Shown piece after piece: positions 45,390-57,500 of a stretch of DNA of 64,000 nucleotides. The notes under the pieces are model-generated. The model saw only the letters and a program-made list of their open reading frames with translations, made no database searches and was not told the DNA's origin. Made by a program: the position numbers and the translations under genes. Position 1 is the stretch's first letter, and every line of letters starts with the position of its first letter. This DNA comes from Trichostrongylus colubriformis. Its lineage: Eukaryota; Nematoda; Chromadorea; Rhabditida; Trichostrongylidae. The DNA is taken from the NCBI GenBank assembly GCA_963978905.1, contig OZ022260.1, positions 36,659,326 to 36,723,325 of the forward strand. Direction: 5' to 3'.

Positions 45390-48300
45390 AACAAACATCA
45401 ATTCCTCCTATCACTACAAGCAGCGGTGACAACCACGTCGTCCCTCTCCCCTTTGACTTTCTTCAATTCACTGTTGTTCTCCCACCTAGTGCTTTGCGCA
45501 ATATGGGTGCGTAGCCTTATGTCAAGTTTCACACGACGACGAGCGTCGTACAACGCAGTGAGTGCGAGCTATCGCGTCGCGGCAGTTGGGTGTTAGAACG
45601 ACTGCGCGGTAATGCTAGGGGCGCGATACGCAGTTGACTTGTAATCGCTTCGGGACCCAACAACATGGCGCCTTCCGCATTGCTTCGCTTGCGACATGCC
45701 GCGGTGCGAAATCCTGACGTAAAGGTGCACGCGCAATAACGCATGTGATAATAACCAGAAGAGTCCAAATTCGTGTGGACTAAACGGTATTCCCACTCCT
45801 TTTCCACCCTAGCCTATTGGAGTTTTCCGTTTGGATACAGAGGTACGGGTAGAAAGTTTCGCACCTGTAGTGCGAACCCTTCGCACGTATGGTGCGACGA
45901 AACAGGTGAAAATCAAGAGGTCATGTGTTGCCCAAAATCTGCATTTATCCTATCGTAAATAGGTTCAAATAATAAGAGGAACCAGAAAAGTACGAAGTAA
46001 ATCATGCAAATACACGCACTGAGATATTGACGAAATCCATGGATTAGTCAAAAGGCCTTAATAGTGGCATATTCGTAACATGCCGAGGTCATTATCCGCT
46101 TCTTTTGAAAACATGCAATTTTTTTGGGACCGTTCCATTATTACTACCCCTGTCACCGCGAGTTGATCAAGAAATAACCTTGGCTGAAACCTCGCCTTGC
46201 TGATCACGAATTTGACATCCATTTTTGCCGCTAGCGCCAACTTGGTAAATTGGTGCAGCAACTTGTTCTCACCAAAACTGCTGAAACTTCTCCTACACGG
46301 GCTATTAAGGGTGCTAATCACGAATATGACAACCGTTTAATGCGACATCGTTCATGCCATTACAGCGGTGCTAATGTAGTACAGGGCGCCACACTGTACC
46401 CGCTATTTCCACTATGCTTCAGGAAGGAAGGGGAACCTCACCCTTCTTAGTTAGAGTTGTGCGAAAATATCATGCAGTTTGATAGTGGTAGGATAGCGCC
46501 ATGTAATAGACTAGAAAGCGAAAATGAGTGCATCCCCCCAACCTCCTCCAGCTATTATACATAAGCACCTCTTGGTGACAAATGAACAAGGGTGGCTTGG
46601 ACAGGCTTGCAGCTAAGCGGACGGCATCCGCTTCAGAAATGAGTGTCATGCTCGTGTTCAGCATTTTGAATTACCAGTATATGATAAACAAACCAATTAA
46701 GTGAAAAAAGTTTGCACCAGTGAGGTGCAATTGCACCATGTTGGCGCTAACAGTGAAAAAATGCCGTATTCGTGATCACCCCTCGAGCAACTCTTACTAG
46801 CAAAAATTTTCAGAGAATCGTTTTTTACCAAGTCCCGGCGTTCAGTAAAGATAGTTGGAGTGATCTTTTTTCATTTTGAAATTTTCTTCTTCTTGTGAGA
46901 TTTTTCTCTAGTTACTAGGCTTTTTTAGTGGTTAATCCACATTTTGAGCAATACATGACCTCTTGGGCTTCGCACCTCGTTGTCTCTGCTTCGCACTGTA
47001 AGTGCGAAAATTTCCATTCTTACCACTTTACACACACCTGAGTTTTTCCGATGGTGTTAGCGACAGCCCACCTTCAGTTCTTCGGAATACTCTCGATATC
47101 TGACGTAGTAAAGAACTGCTGAACCCAATCGAGGTCATATAAGTATTTGCCATCATAAAAGTTGTTTACAAGCTAACCGAATCAAGCACCAAAAGGCCTG
47201 ATTTTGGTGAGCAGCTCCCGGCGACTTGATCTCACAAGGGAAGGAGCCGGGTGTGACCGTTCGTAATGGGTTAACCTAGTTCCGACGTAATTCGGACGGT
47301 GATCTTGAATTTGCTTTACAAATCTGCAAAACAGTTCTCTGAGCAGAGTTTAAAGCCCCTTTTCGAACATCGGCTCAAGTACACACCAAGAAAGTGGACT
47401 GCAAGCAGCTGCATGGCAGAGAAGTAAGTATCATGTTCTATAAACTGAAGACGATGGTTTGGATCCTTGCAGACAAGCTGTTTCCACATTTAGTTCCTAT
47501 TGCCTTGTGTGATATTGCCGCATTTTGATGTTCCTTTGGCATAAGGCATGGTCAAATGTTAAGCTGGACAATTTTTCCAACTGTCGTGTCCAATCGTCCT
47601 TTTTCAGTCCAGGCCAAAATAACTTCATCATCTCATATCGAACGTGTTATTTCAGCACAAAATGACTGAAACATAAAAGCCTCTCACAATGGGCACTGTG
47701 AATTGAACCAATTTAGTAACAGTCTATGGCTTCACAAAATCACCAAATGTGACGGAAAACAAAATTGTGCTGCTGTCTCGAAATCCTACGCATGGGGGTC
47801 TAATAAGGAGCATACCGTGAGTATGACGGCACGGCGGAGGATGGAGTCACGAGTATAAACTGGAATGTCGATGCTAGGTACAATTACATACAAAAACACA
47901 CAATTACAATTACGTGAGTCGTGAGACGTTCAACATTGCCTTGAAAAAGCTTGTTGCACCTGGGGGGATATTTAACACTTTCAAACGTAGTGGACCATTT
48001 GTGGGTCATAGGAAAATACTGACGCTTTCAAAGTTTCAATCGGACCTGATAGTTGTGAAAGGTTCTCAGCTTGCCAATGTCTCATGCCAAAGGAACAACA
48101 AAATACGACAATACCAGAATATAATAGAAGTGCGTGTATGACAGTCCGGAATCCTGTGGTGTACTTGAGCCGACGTTCGCCGAAAAAGGGGCTTTTAATT
48201 GTGCTCAAAGGATCATTTTGCAAGTTTGTGGAGCAGATTCAAGATCACCGTCCGAAATTACGTCGGAAGCCTTTTGGTGCTGTCGATTAGGTAGTAGTAA

Positions 48301-50195
48301 ACTTTTTTGATGGCGAATACTGATTTGACATCGACTGGGTTCAGCGGCTCTTTACGACGTCGGGTATCCAGAGAGTATCCAGAAAAATTGAGGTGGGTTG
48401 TCGCTCTCATCATTGGAAAAACTCGGGTGTGTATAAACCGGTACGAATGGAAATTTTCGCACCCATAGTGCCAAGCAGAGACAGCGAGGTGCAAAAATTA
48501 ATAAGAGGTCATGTATTGCTCAAAATCTGCATTACTTGAACAAGGTCCAGTAACTAGAGAACAATCTGATTAGGAGAAGAAAATTTCAAAATAAAAAAGG
48601 TAGGTCACTATCCAACTATCACTACCCAAAACACCAAGAGTTGTTAAAAAAAACAATTCTGTGAAACTTTGCCAATTAGCGTTGTTCGGGGGGGGGGGGG
48701 TGATCACGAATACGGCCTACTTTTTCAGCGTTAGCGCGTTAGCTTGTCACCAGGAGGTGCTAAGGTAGCTGAAGGGGATATGCACTCATTCTTGCTTTTT
48801 AGTCTATCACCTGGTACCATCCTACAACTATCAAATTGCAATGCATTTCAAGGCTGGAGGTGGTGTAGTGGCAGGTGGCCCGCACCACACTCCCAGAGTG
48901 GGGGTATCAAATCCCACATAATGTCCGCCCATGTCAACCAAGCCTTCCATCCCTGTAGGGTCGGTAAATTGGCACCGGACTCGTTTGAGAGAAAAGCACC
49001 GAGCTGTACATCGACTGGTCACCGCAATTCATTGCATAGGCCAAATCACATTAACCAGCCACCACGATTCTGAATGTAACTAGAGTGTGCGGCGCATTTC
49101 ACGCTTCAACTTCATCAAACTGCATGATATTTTCGCATAACTCGAACTGATAAGGGTGAGGTACCCCTTCCTTCCTGAAGCATAGGCGAAAATAGCGGGT
49201 ACAGTGTGGCGCCCTGTATTACATTAGCACCGTTGTGATGGCATCAACGATGTCGCATTAAACGGTTGTCATATTCGTGATCAGCACCCTCAATAACCCT
49301 TGTGGGAGAAGTTTAAGCAGTTTTGGTGAGAACAATTTGCTGCACCAATACCAAGTAGGCGCTAGCGGCAAAAATGAATGTCAAAAATTCGTGATCAGCA
49401 AGGCAAGATTCCAGTGAAGGTCATTTCTTGATCAACTCGTGGTGACGGGGGTAGCGATAATGAAACAGTATCAAAAATTGCATGGTTTGGAAGGAAGCAA
49501 ATCATGAACTCGGAATATTCCGGCCATACCACTATTAATGCTTTTCTAGTGGTTCATGGATTTCGTCAACATTAATACGTATATTTTAATGATTTACTTC
49601 GTACATTTCGGGTTCCTCTTATTACTTGACCCCATTTGCGATACGATAAATGCAGATTGTGGTCAACACATGTGCGAAGGGTTCGCACTATAGGTGCGAA
49701 ACTTTCTACTCGTACCTCTGTATTCACCTGCAAAACTCCAATAGGCTAGCAGGTGAAAAAGGAGTGGGGAAAACCGTTTAGTTCATACGAATTTGGACTC
49801 CTATGGTTATTATCACATGCGTTAATGCGCGTGCACCCTTATGTCAAGATTTCGCACCGCGGCATGTCGCAAGCGAAGCAATGCAGACGAGCTGAGGGCG
49901 ACATGTTGTTGGGTCCCGAAGCGATTACAAGTCAATAGCGTATCGCGCCTCAAGCATTACCGCGTAATCGTTCTGAGACCCTAATACCGTGACGCGATAG
50001 CTCGCACTCACTGCGTCGTACAACGCTCGTCGTCGTACAAAATCTCAGGATTAGGGGATCAGGACATAAGGGTACACACCCTTATTCCGCGGAGCATTTG
50101 GCGAATGAACAACATACCGGAAGGAAGGTAGGAAGAGAGACGAATGATCACGTGGTTCTCACCACTGGTTGAAGTGAGATCGAGGAGGAATTGTG
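45390..50195. repeat. Large inverted duplication of the module tail
   Basis: Left arm 45390-47385 pairs with right arm about 48163-50195; the middle of the structure is near 47780. Matching pairs include 45600/49985, 46250/49350, 47060/48415 and 47340/48190. The loop (47386-48162) is the inverse of 38280-38960 of module B. The structure is therefore a direct partial tail joined to a longer inverted tail. Divergence between arms excludes a simple assembly fold artefact. Confidence 0.7.
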
Positions 50196-50217
50196 AGAAA
50201 AGGTTCAACGGGTTATC

Positions 50218-50787
50218 CGCTGAAAAGGGGTGTGTACACATTGATACGAATGACTTTCTTCGCACCCCATGTGCGAACGCTTAATTACCTCCTCGCACCG
50301 CATTACCTCCTCGCACCGCATTAACTGAGCACATCGTTTTGTAGAGCAGAAAAATCGCTTTTGAACGATGTATTGAATGCTGCACAAACTTATAAATTTA
50401 TTAGGAAAATTTTCGCCTGAAAAAAATTATGAAATGTACAATAGGTGATTAATAGAGCTAATTAACCATATAAGCTTATTAGTAAGGTATTTGGACAATA
50501 TGCAACGAGACCGGATTTCTTAGCGAGTAGCTCCAAGACCGGATTTCTTATCTGGTAATAAGTGTAACAAGTGTTCTAGTTCGTATTATGATACAAGTGC
50601 TTTAATTCTTCCCTTTATGGACATTACACTCAGTTAATGAAGTTGAGCGGTCTATAGCTGACCTCTACTTCTCGCACGTAGTTAATTACTTTCTCGCACA
50701 TAAGGTGCGAGGAGGTAATTAAGCGTTCGCACATGAGGGTGCGAAGAAAGTCATTCGTACCAATGTGTACACACCCGCTGAAAAGGC
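50218..50787. mobile_element. Fold-back element with ~83 bp arms
   Basis: Arms 50218-50300 and 50705-50787 share CCGCTGAAAAGG at the outside, then GTGTACACATTG, GAATGACTTTCTTCGCACC and CGCTTAATTACCTCCTCGCA. The left arm ends in two tandem 20 bp units (ATTACCTCCTCGCACCGC). The AT-rich centre has no gene. Confidence 0.65.
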
Positions 50788-50849
50788 ATAAAATGCAATT
50801 CTAGGAGGAAGGAGCAAATGAAAAGTGGACTGGACGGCTCCTTATTTAA

Positions 50850-51370
50850 CCCATAACGGACGGTGCGCCACATGGTTACTCCCGACATTTAAAATTATTT
50901 TTCTTCTAGTTTTCTAGTAACCAATTATACACGCATACACTACAAGTATTGAAGAATAACATATATTTCCAGGACCGGCGCAGCGCAAATTTTCAACAAA
51001 CATTATGCGAGTAACTTCAAATGCAATCCTTTCTAGTTGTACAAACAAATGACAACAATTGTTTTTAGTTACAATCAACAATTCATTAGAATCCATCGGC
51101 TCCGTTTCCCATCTGAAAAACCTCGCGCTCATCTTACTACTCGAAATGCATAACTTTTTTGCAGTAATAGGTAGAGAGTAGTACCGCGTATAACAGCATG
51201 AGGCAATCCCATTACACAGTGACGACCTTTTTATCAGTATCAACTGCACAAAAAGGTTACAAAAATGACTCAATTGATAAAAATTGATGAAAGATTTGAT
51301 AAAAAACGGCGCAAAAACGCCGCCGTCCGATATGGGTTGCGTGACCATGTGGCGCACCGTCCGTTATGTG
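50850..51370. mobile_element. TTAA-flanked MITE (piggyBac-type target)
   Basis: Terminal repeats CCCATAACGGACGGTGCGCC and CACATAACGGACGGTGCGCC (inverse) extend to CACATGG and are flanked by TTAA on both sides (50846-50849, 51371-51374). TTAA duplication is the hallmark of piggyBac-family transposition. The 521 bp interior has no transposase. Confidence 0.75.
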
Positions 51371-51699
51371 TTAAATATAATGCTGTTGCAAGGAGAGACG
51401 AGTGAACGATGGCTACCTATCTGGCGGATAAGTTCCATCAACAGTTCCATCTATTCCCCAAGCATTGACGATTACTCTCTCCGCGGCGCGGCCAGACGTG
51501 CCGGCGAGGATAGCGGTATGCTACAGGCGTATAGAAAATTTGGATGTTGAGTAAAGGACACGAAAACGTGACTACACAGACCAATGATACCTGATAAGCT
51601 CTTTTTTCTCAGTTGTCTTCTAGTTGCCCTATGAGCGATTAGATAAACGTGCTGCGGTCGCCGTGGCCATGCGTTCTTAGTTCGTCATACCCCAAAGGT

Positions 51700-52050
51700 T
51701 CAAATCCTTCGGTGCTCGTAGCCTTGCAAACAACTTAAATAAGAACCTGTGGGGAATCCTTGAAAGTTGATTACATTCTGGACCACGTGAGTCTGTCGCC
51801 TGAAACTGCCCATTTCGCGCAGCTTATACGGGATCCAGGTTTCAAATGGTAGAATGTCGACGTTCTTTGCAGGGGTTCCTGTGGAACGGGCCCATCGGGC
51901 CATAGAAACGTAATGATGAACAATAAAGATAAGGAGTAGAAAGAAAAGTCGGGAGTTGATATTTTCGGGTCCGTTCTCCAACGGCTTTTCTGTTTGAGTA
52001 TACCACAGTATATTGATCAGTAAGATTTGCACGAGAGCAAGGGATGTCAT
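51700..52050 (-). CDS. Hypothetical single-exon frame with hydrophobic N terminus
   Basis: ATG at 52050 opens 116 codons on the minus strand: MTSLALVQILLINILWYTQ, a second hydrophobic run LFFLLLIFIVHHYVSMA, then a polar part ending GYEHRRI. It could encode a small membrane or secreted protein, but there is no paralogue in the window and no family match, so chance is possible. Confidence 0.25.
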   Translation of the reverse strand: MTSLALVQILLINILWYTQTEKPLENGPENINSRLFFLLLIFIVHHYVSMARWARSTGTPAKNVDILPFETWIPYKLREMGSFRRQTHVVQNVINFQGFPTGSYLSCLQGYEHRRI

Positions 52051-53394
52051 GGCTGTACGGACACTGGACTCACCAGTGGATCATCACATGACGCAAAATC
52101 CTCGTTTTAACGTCTTTTCATGACAACATTACATCACTGGCGGCGGCTCCACAACTTAATAAGGTGCACCCAACGTCCATTCCTTCGCGGGACTAATCAC
52201 TTCATCCGATACCATTGAGCTCGAAATCCTCCAAACGTGAGCGTTCGACGGCCTAAGACCACAGTACTATGAAATTCTAGAAATTTTTATGAGAACTACT
52301 ACCATAAAAGAAAGGGGTTTGGAATTAGCACTTCGGGTTGGCATCGTTCGAGCCAAAAAAAGGACGAGGTAAAACCAACGTGGGCCTGTGTCTTTCGTCC
52401 TCTGACAGCTGCATGAGTGGAGTTTGCGCATGCCAAGACGACCAGCTGTTGGCAAAGTGTGAGAGGCGCCATCTCACACCAGCCCAGCTGGACGATGCAC
52501 CTGAAAACTCGCTGCCCTCCGTCCACCCATACAGCGAGGGGTGAACCACTCGCTGCTACCAGTGAGGGAGCGCACACGGAAGGAGCTTCCCTTGTACCTC
52601 CGCCATTAGCCAACGAATTACACAAAAACTACTGCACGGAGCACACAATAAGCAAGTTGTAAGGGATTCGCAGCATCAGCAGCGAATGGATGCCTCACCA
52701 ATGACTCATTTGATTCTTACAGGGTGTGGCGGGAGGACAATGCGTAGCCATGGAGAGACAGCTGCCTGCACGGACCGCGGACGCTCGGACCGTTTTTCTC
52801 CATCTCTTGAGCGACGCCGTCGACAGCCTAAAACCCCTTTTTCGGGTGATCTCTACCTGTGCCTTGTCATGTAATTGTCATGTAATGTATTATTCTCCGT
52901 GTATAGCTCACCTATTGTGGCTCTAATGATTGTTCTTATCATGAATATACGTTCCGCGGTACCCGCACTAAATTGTGTCTTAAGGATAAACTTTAGTTAG
53001 TTTGTTGGCTAAGGGTGGAAGCACATGGTAAGCACCTTCCACTGGGCGCGCTCGCTTACTAAGTTAGGAATGGGCTTTTTAAAATCGAGAAGGTCAGTAG
53101 TTGCGTTGAGGTCGAGCGAGTTAGAATTGGGTGCTCACCAAACACGGAGCAAATAAGAAGAAAGTTTGGAATGAGCCTAGAGAGGTCGGGCAGCCTGTCT
53201 ACCGGAGCGGGGCTTGCACTGAAATGGTCAGGTGCTCGAATTGGAGTCCTCACTTGGGTCCAAAAATCAGGAAGGTCAGGAACGGGCCTAGAGAGGTCGG
53301 GCAGGTTAGGATGCGGTAAAGACTGACAAGAGTTGCGGAGCACATAAGAACTAAGCCTTACTCCCTTCCGTGGGCGGGGCTTGCACGGCTTACC
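52051..53394. other. Intergenic; dispersed repeats at the right
   Basis: 52051-53000 shows no supported gene. 53055-53394 holds three monomers of the ~150-190 bp repeat (GAGGTCGAGCGAGTTAGAATT, AGAGGTCGGGCAG, GGGCGGGGCTTGCAC). Confidence 0.45.
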
Positions 53395-54420
53395 ACAAAA
53401 TAGCAATTCCTTTCCAGAATGGTCCATAGACCGGGTACAAGTGAAGTTACCGGTTTCTGCGCAGAGAACAGGTAACGATTACTGAACCGAATCCTCAAGT
53501 GGATGGAGTCGCAGAAGTAAAGATTTCGCAGGTTCATAGGCTACCAATCGAGACTGATCGAAATAGACAATTCTGTGCAACGGGATTGAAGCTAAAGGCA
53601 TGCGGAGTCAGATCGAAGGGTATCTCATCAAAAGCAGAGGCATTGGGAGATGAAAAATGGACGAAAGTAGACGCGGGAGAAAGTTGGGATATGGGTATAC
53701 ATTCGGCTCAATATGTTCCGTCTAACCGTCTGTCCGTCACGAAATTCGGAACTACTGAAAGACAAATTGCAAAGATCGGGTCAGGTCAAGTCAAGGTACT
53801 CCCGTAATGAGTGGAGTGCATCCTGAATGAGAACTGCGTACTGCAAAGATGCATTGTGCGGTAATGCAGCTCGACTTGGGGCATGGATCATTGAGAAGTA
53901 AGAAACACAGCGCCTAGTATGGACTATGAAATATTTAACACGACCTTATCATGTCCGACCCGGCATCATCGGTGGATAGAGGGCATTATTCTCATGTTTC
54001 TGGTCATTCCTTCACTTTTGTATTAGTAAACTGGGCAAGAGTTGCAAGTATGTTTGTTATCTTGCATTTTCAGTAATAATGATGGTGGGAGGCTTGACTA
54101 AAATTACTTGCAATTGCGTATGACCTATCCACCGAAGCTCCTTCGCCACCGATGCGTGCGCAGCGCGCGCGAAAATCTGCTCGCCGCGTGAGCAACAAGC
54201 CGAGGCCCCTCTCCGGCCGCGGTCGCACTCTGCGATGCCGGCGGCGAATCCCCCTTTGGGGCTGTCCTAGGCGGCCCCCAGATGATTCGCCGGCTAACGT
54301 CGGCTAATCCGACTGGTAGTAGAAACTGCTAGCTGATTTGGCCCTTTTTGGCCACTACGTAAGCACCGTAGGACCAAAAACTCGAAACTTAACGAAGTGG
54401 TACAAGCTCATATAAATAAT
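53395..54420. repeat. Segmental duplication partner downstream of sec-8
   Basis: Matches 12615-14190. It runs without a break into the sec-8 3' UTR and gene, so this copy is likely the source. Confidence 0.6.
54236..54296. other. GC-rich stem-loop
   Basis: GCCGGCGGCGAATC and GATTCGCCGGC form the outer stem, with an inner GGGGCTG...CGGCCCC-like pairing. It is absent from the otherwise matching duplicate at 14090, where the sequence is shorter. Confidence 0.5.
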
Positions 54421-54421
54421 C

Positions 54422-54427
54422 TTTATT
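54422..54427 (-). terminator. sec-8: Polyadenylation signal of sec-8
   Basis: AATAAA on the minus strand, about 94 bases downstream of the sec-8 stop codon. The duplicated copy at 14.2 kb keeps the same signal. Confidence 0.65.
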
Positions 54428-54520
54428 GATGAATAAGAAACCGGTGGGAATTATCCAGTGCGTAAGGAAGGAACCGGATGAAAATGTGGGCCAGAAAACA
54501 TAACAAATATTCGCTGATAC

Positions 54521-57500
54521 CTAAACCTGTTGCTTCAATAATGATGAAAGCTGTGCAAGGCGTTGTTCAAGAGCACCATGTTGACTGGACAACGTTGGAT
54601 GAGAGCGAACGGATAACGCCACAAGATGTCCCATTTCGACGGGACTAAACTGTGATCGGCGATCTGGTAGCTGTGCTAGCAAACGATCCGGCTCATGAGC
54701 GAGCAGTTCGAAGAAGGCTCGAGCCCGGTCGAGTTCTGCTTCACGACGTGATGTAATTTGAGATAGTCGCTGTTGAACGCCCCAAATATTGCGACAGACA
54801 CGTTTTTTGCCAGATTCTGACAACCGTGGCATATGTTGGCTAAAAAATTTCAGAATTTCAAAATTTCGTAACTGCGCTTTACGATTGGAAAGTTACCTTG
54901 AGTGGATGAATATTGCAGCACAAAGATGACCCAAACCATCGTATATGTAGCGAAGTTTAGGTTGTGATAGAATTGAAGATAGCAGTTGATGAAACGCTTG
55001 CAAGTCACGTCCCAGCTCGATGACCTGGAAAGGTAAAGAATACCCAGGAATTAGCAATGGCGACGTCGATCTAATGTCAAGACTCATTCAAGAACAATGA
55101 ATGGAACATTCAAAAATATAATAAGAAACTGGGTCCAAACGTGAGAAACAAGTAGAGGAATTTTTTAGAAGTATCAGAGTCTAAGCCCGTACAGCTCTTT
55201 GACTTGAAAGTGCGGATCACAATCCTTGCTCACTCAATACATACTTCACGCACGCAGTGAAAAAAAACAACTTTTTGAAATTGAATTACATTACCCGTAC
55301 CTCGGCATCCAGCTCTTCATGAACGCTGACATTTCTTGGACGAGCGAGCGGTAACAAGTGGAAGAAGCAATGAACACGTAGTTCAAGGTGCAGCATCAGT
55401 AGGCATGTATCGGAGATAGAATCCAAACGTTTTATACAATCCTCCATAGCATCCAGCACTGGTTCCTTCAATGAATGTTCTTCGATCTTTGAACAATTCA
55501 GACGGAAGTTCGATTGAAATCACGAAACATGAATAATCGAATGATAAGTAACCACTCTTACATTGTCCGTTATCTGTCCATCCTTGTATCGGACTTGGAC
55601 CATGCATCCGCGTAGATTTGTCTTTACATGCTGTGGAAGTGAGTTAATCAATCGACGAACCTAAAAATCAGGAAATTCTCGAATGAAATGAAAAATAGCT
55701 ATATTCATCAAACGAACCTCGCAAGCAAACCATCGTAAGCTTTCGTGCAACGCTGCAAGTGCTCGTACATCTGACATATCAGTCAACAACTCAGCTCGTT
55801 CAATTTTCTTTTGTGTAGCGAGATTTCCAATGAGAATCTCTGACTCACGTTCATTTCTTTCACGGATGTCCTGAACAGGAAAGGTGGCTCTCCACGCAGC
55901 TCAGCTCCTTAAACCAGAGGGAAAATAGCTGTACCTTCTCGCTTTCGAAATTAGGTACACTAGGCGTGCTTGGAGTAGCTTCCGTAGCTGCCATTATCCA
56001 GTTGGGAAGACTCATTAGCAACCTTAATGACCAGTTATGAAAAACCGTACATCAAAAAGAACGGATTCCCATTTGTGTACAAACACAAAGATAACGGATA
56101 ACTGGATAGATCCAAAGAGGCATAACCGCACAGAAGGAGAACTTAGATTAGCGAAAAACGGAAGTACCTCACAAAAGTGGAGAAGATTGAAGAGAACAAT
56201 CACTACCTTGAAATATCCTCATCAGCAGCCCATGCAGCGCTGATCTTTCTTCTCGAAGCGACACCATCCACTTCGCTCAGAGATTTTGTAGTCTGAAAAT
56301 GCATAAAATGAAACGAATGAAACACAGAGTAACGGTACCAAATTCACCCTTTCATACATATCCGTGACGTTCTTGTTGTAGTCGGTGAGCACCAGCAACC
56401 AGAGAGCAGCAAATCTATCCGCATACAAGTCCATAGAAACAATCAAGCCATGTACCTCTTGGCAGAGTTCCAGAACGCGTTCACACGATGGTAAGACTTT
56501 CTGCGAGTGTTGTGACTCATTTCAATCCGATTTCAATCTACAGACATGGCTACACCTACAGAATTAATGCTCGTTCTGGGTCGAGTGTTGTCGGATCTTC
56601 TGAGAGCAGTTTCAATACGATCTGCCAGCCCAGCCTTCACTCTTTCTACGAAGAGTTCCATAACAAAGGAATGTACAAAGCGTCTGTAAAAACAATCGTA
56701 CTCCAATAGACAGCTTTACAGTTTATGTTAAAACCAAACTATAATGGGCGATATTTGGCTTACCTGAGCTGACATGGAGATTCGCCGGTTTCCTTCTCAA
56801 TAGAATCCATCAGCTTACGTAACCAAGGAAACATCGGTACTATGTTGAACGCAGATGGGCGGCAGACAACCAAAGGACTCTGAGACTCTCCTTACAATGG
56901 TCCAGTCTGTGAGATAAAAATAGAATTAACGAAAAAAATACCTGCAAGCTCGGATCAGTGGTCGATGTCCCACTTGCAAACGCAGTAGCATCAAAACGGA
57001 AGAGAGGTTTCTTAGAATCGATAGGCTCTTTCGCAGCCAGAGGAGTGATATCGAGGTGATCAGAAACCAGAGCCTGAACACAGTCTTCCGGTTCAATAAT
57101 AATGCTATTAAAATGAAAAAAGCTACACCTCCACGGCGTTCTGACCGCCTTCCCAATACAATTTCATGATTTTTGTGCTAGAAGGTGACTCTGCACAGAT
57201 TTTCTCAAGCACTTTATGAGCAGTTCTAGACGATTCCAGTTGGCAAACAATCTTAAAGCATTACATTTATATGAAACACTTAGAAGGTATCAATTATGAG
57301 GACTCAACCATCTGGACGAGCTGCGTCAGATGAGTCTGATCTCCAGCTAGATTTTCATCGATTGAAGCACGTACCCTCATCAGTGAAACTGAGGCGGCTA
57401 CCTGGAATAGGATGTGAAATTCGGATCTTGGAGCTAATGTGAAAATTACTAATTAATTACTTGTTTATCAATTTGTGATCTAGATAGGGACATCACGCGT

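Larger units (their letters stand above)
40260..47385. repeat. Segmental module C
   Basis: Colinear with A from about 3135 and with B from about 31370. It contains its own CAP-like exon pair, MITE, mini frame and secreted gene. At 47385 the direct copy stops and an inverted copy of the module tail begins. Confidence 0.7.

Noticed and set aside
48680..48705. Run of about 12 G (and a similar C run at 26660) as a functional signal
   Set aside because: Most likely simple homopolymers whose length may be unreliable in the assembly.
51632..51718. tRNA-like stretch with GGTTCAAATCC and partly complementary ends
   Set aside because: The T-arm is plausible but the acceptor stem has mismatches and no D-arm or anticodon stem could be drawn.
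57074..57128. Apparent 22-24 base ultra-short intron in sec-8
   Set aside because: Using the downstream acceptor GTGTTCAG gives a normal 55-base intron with both exons in phase.
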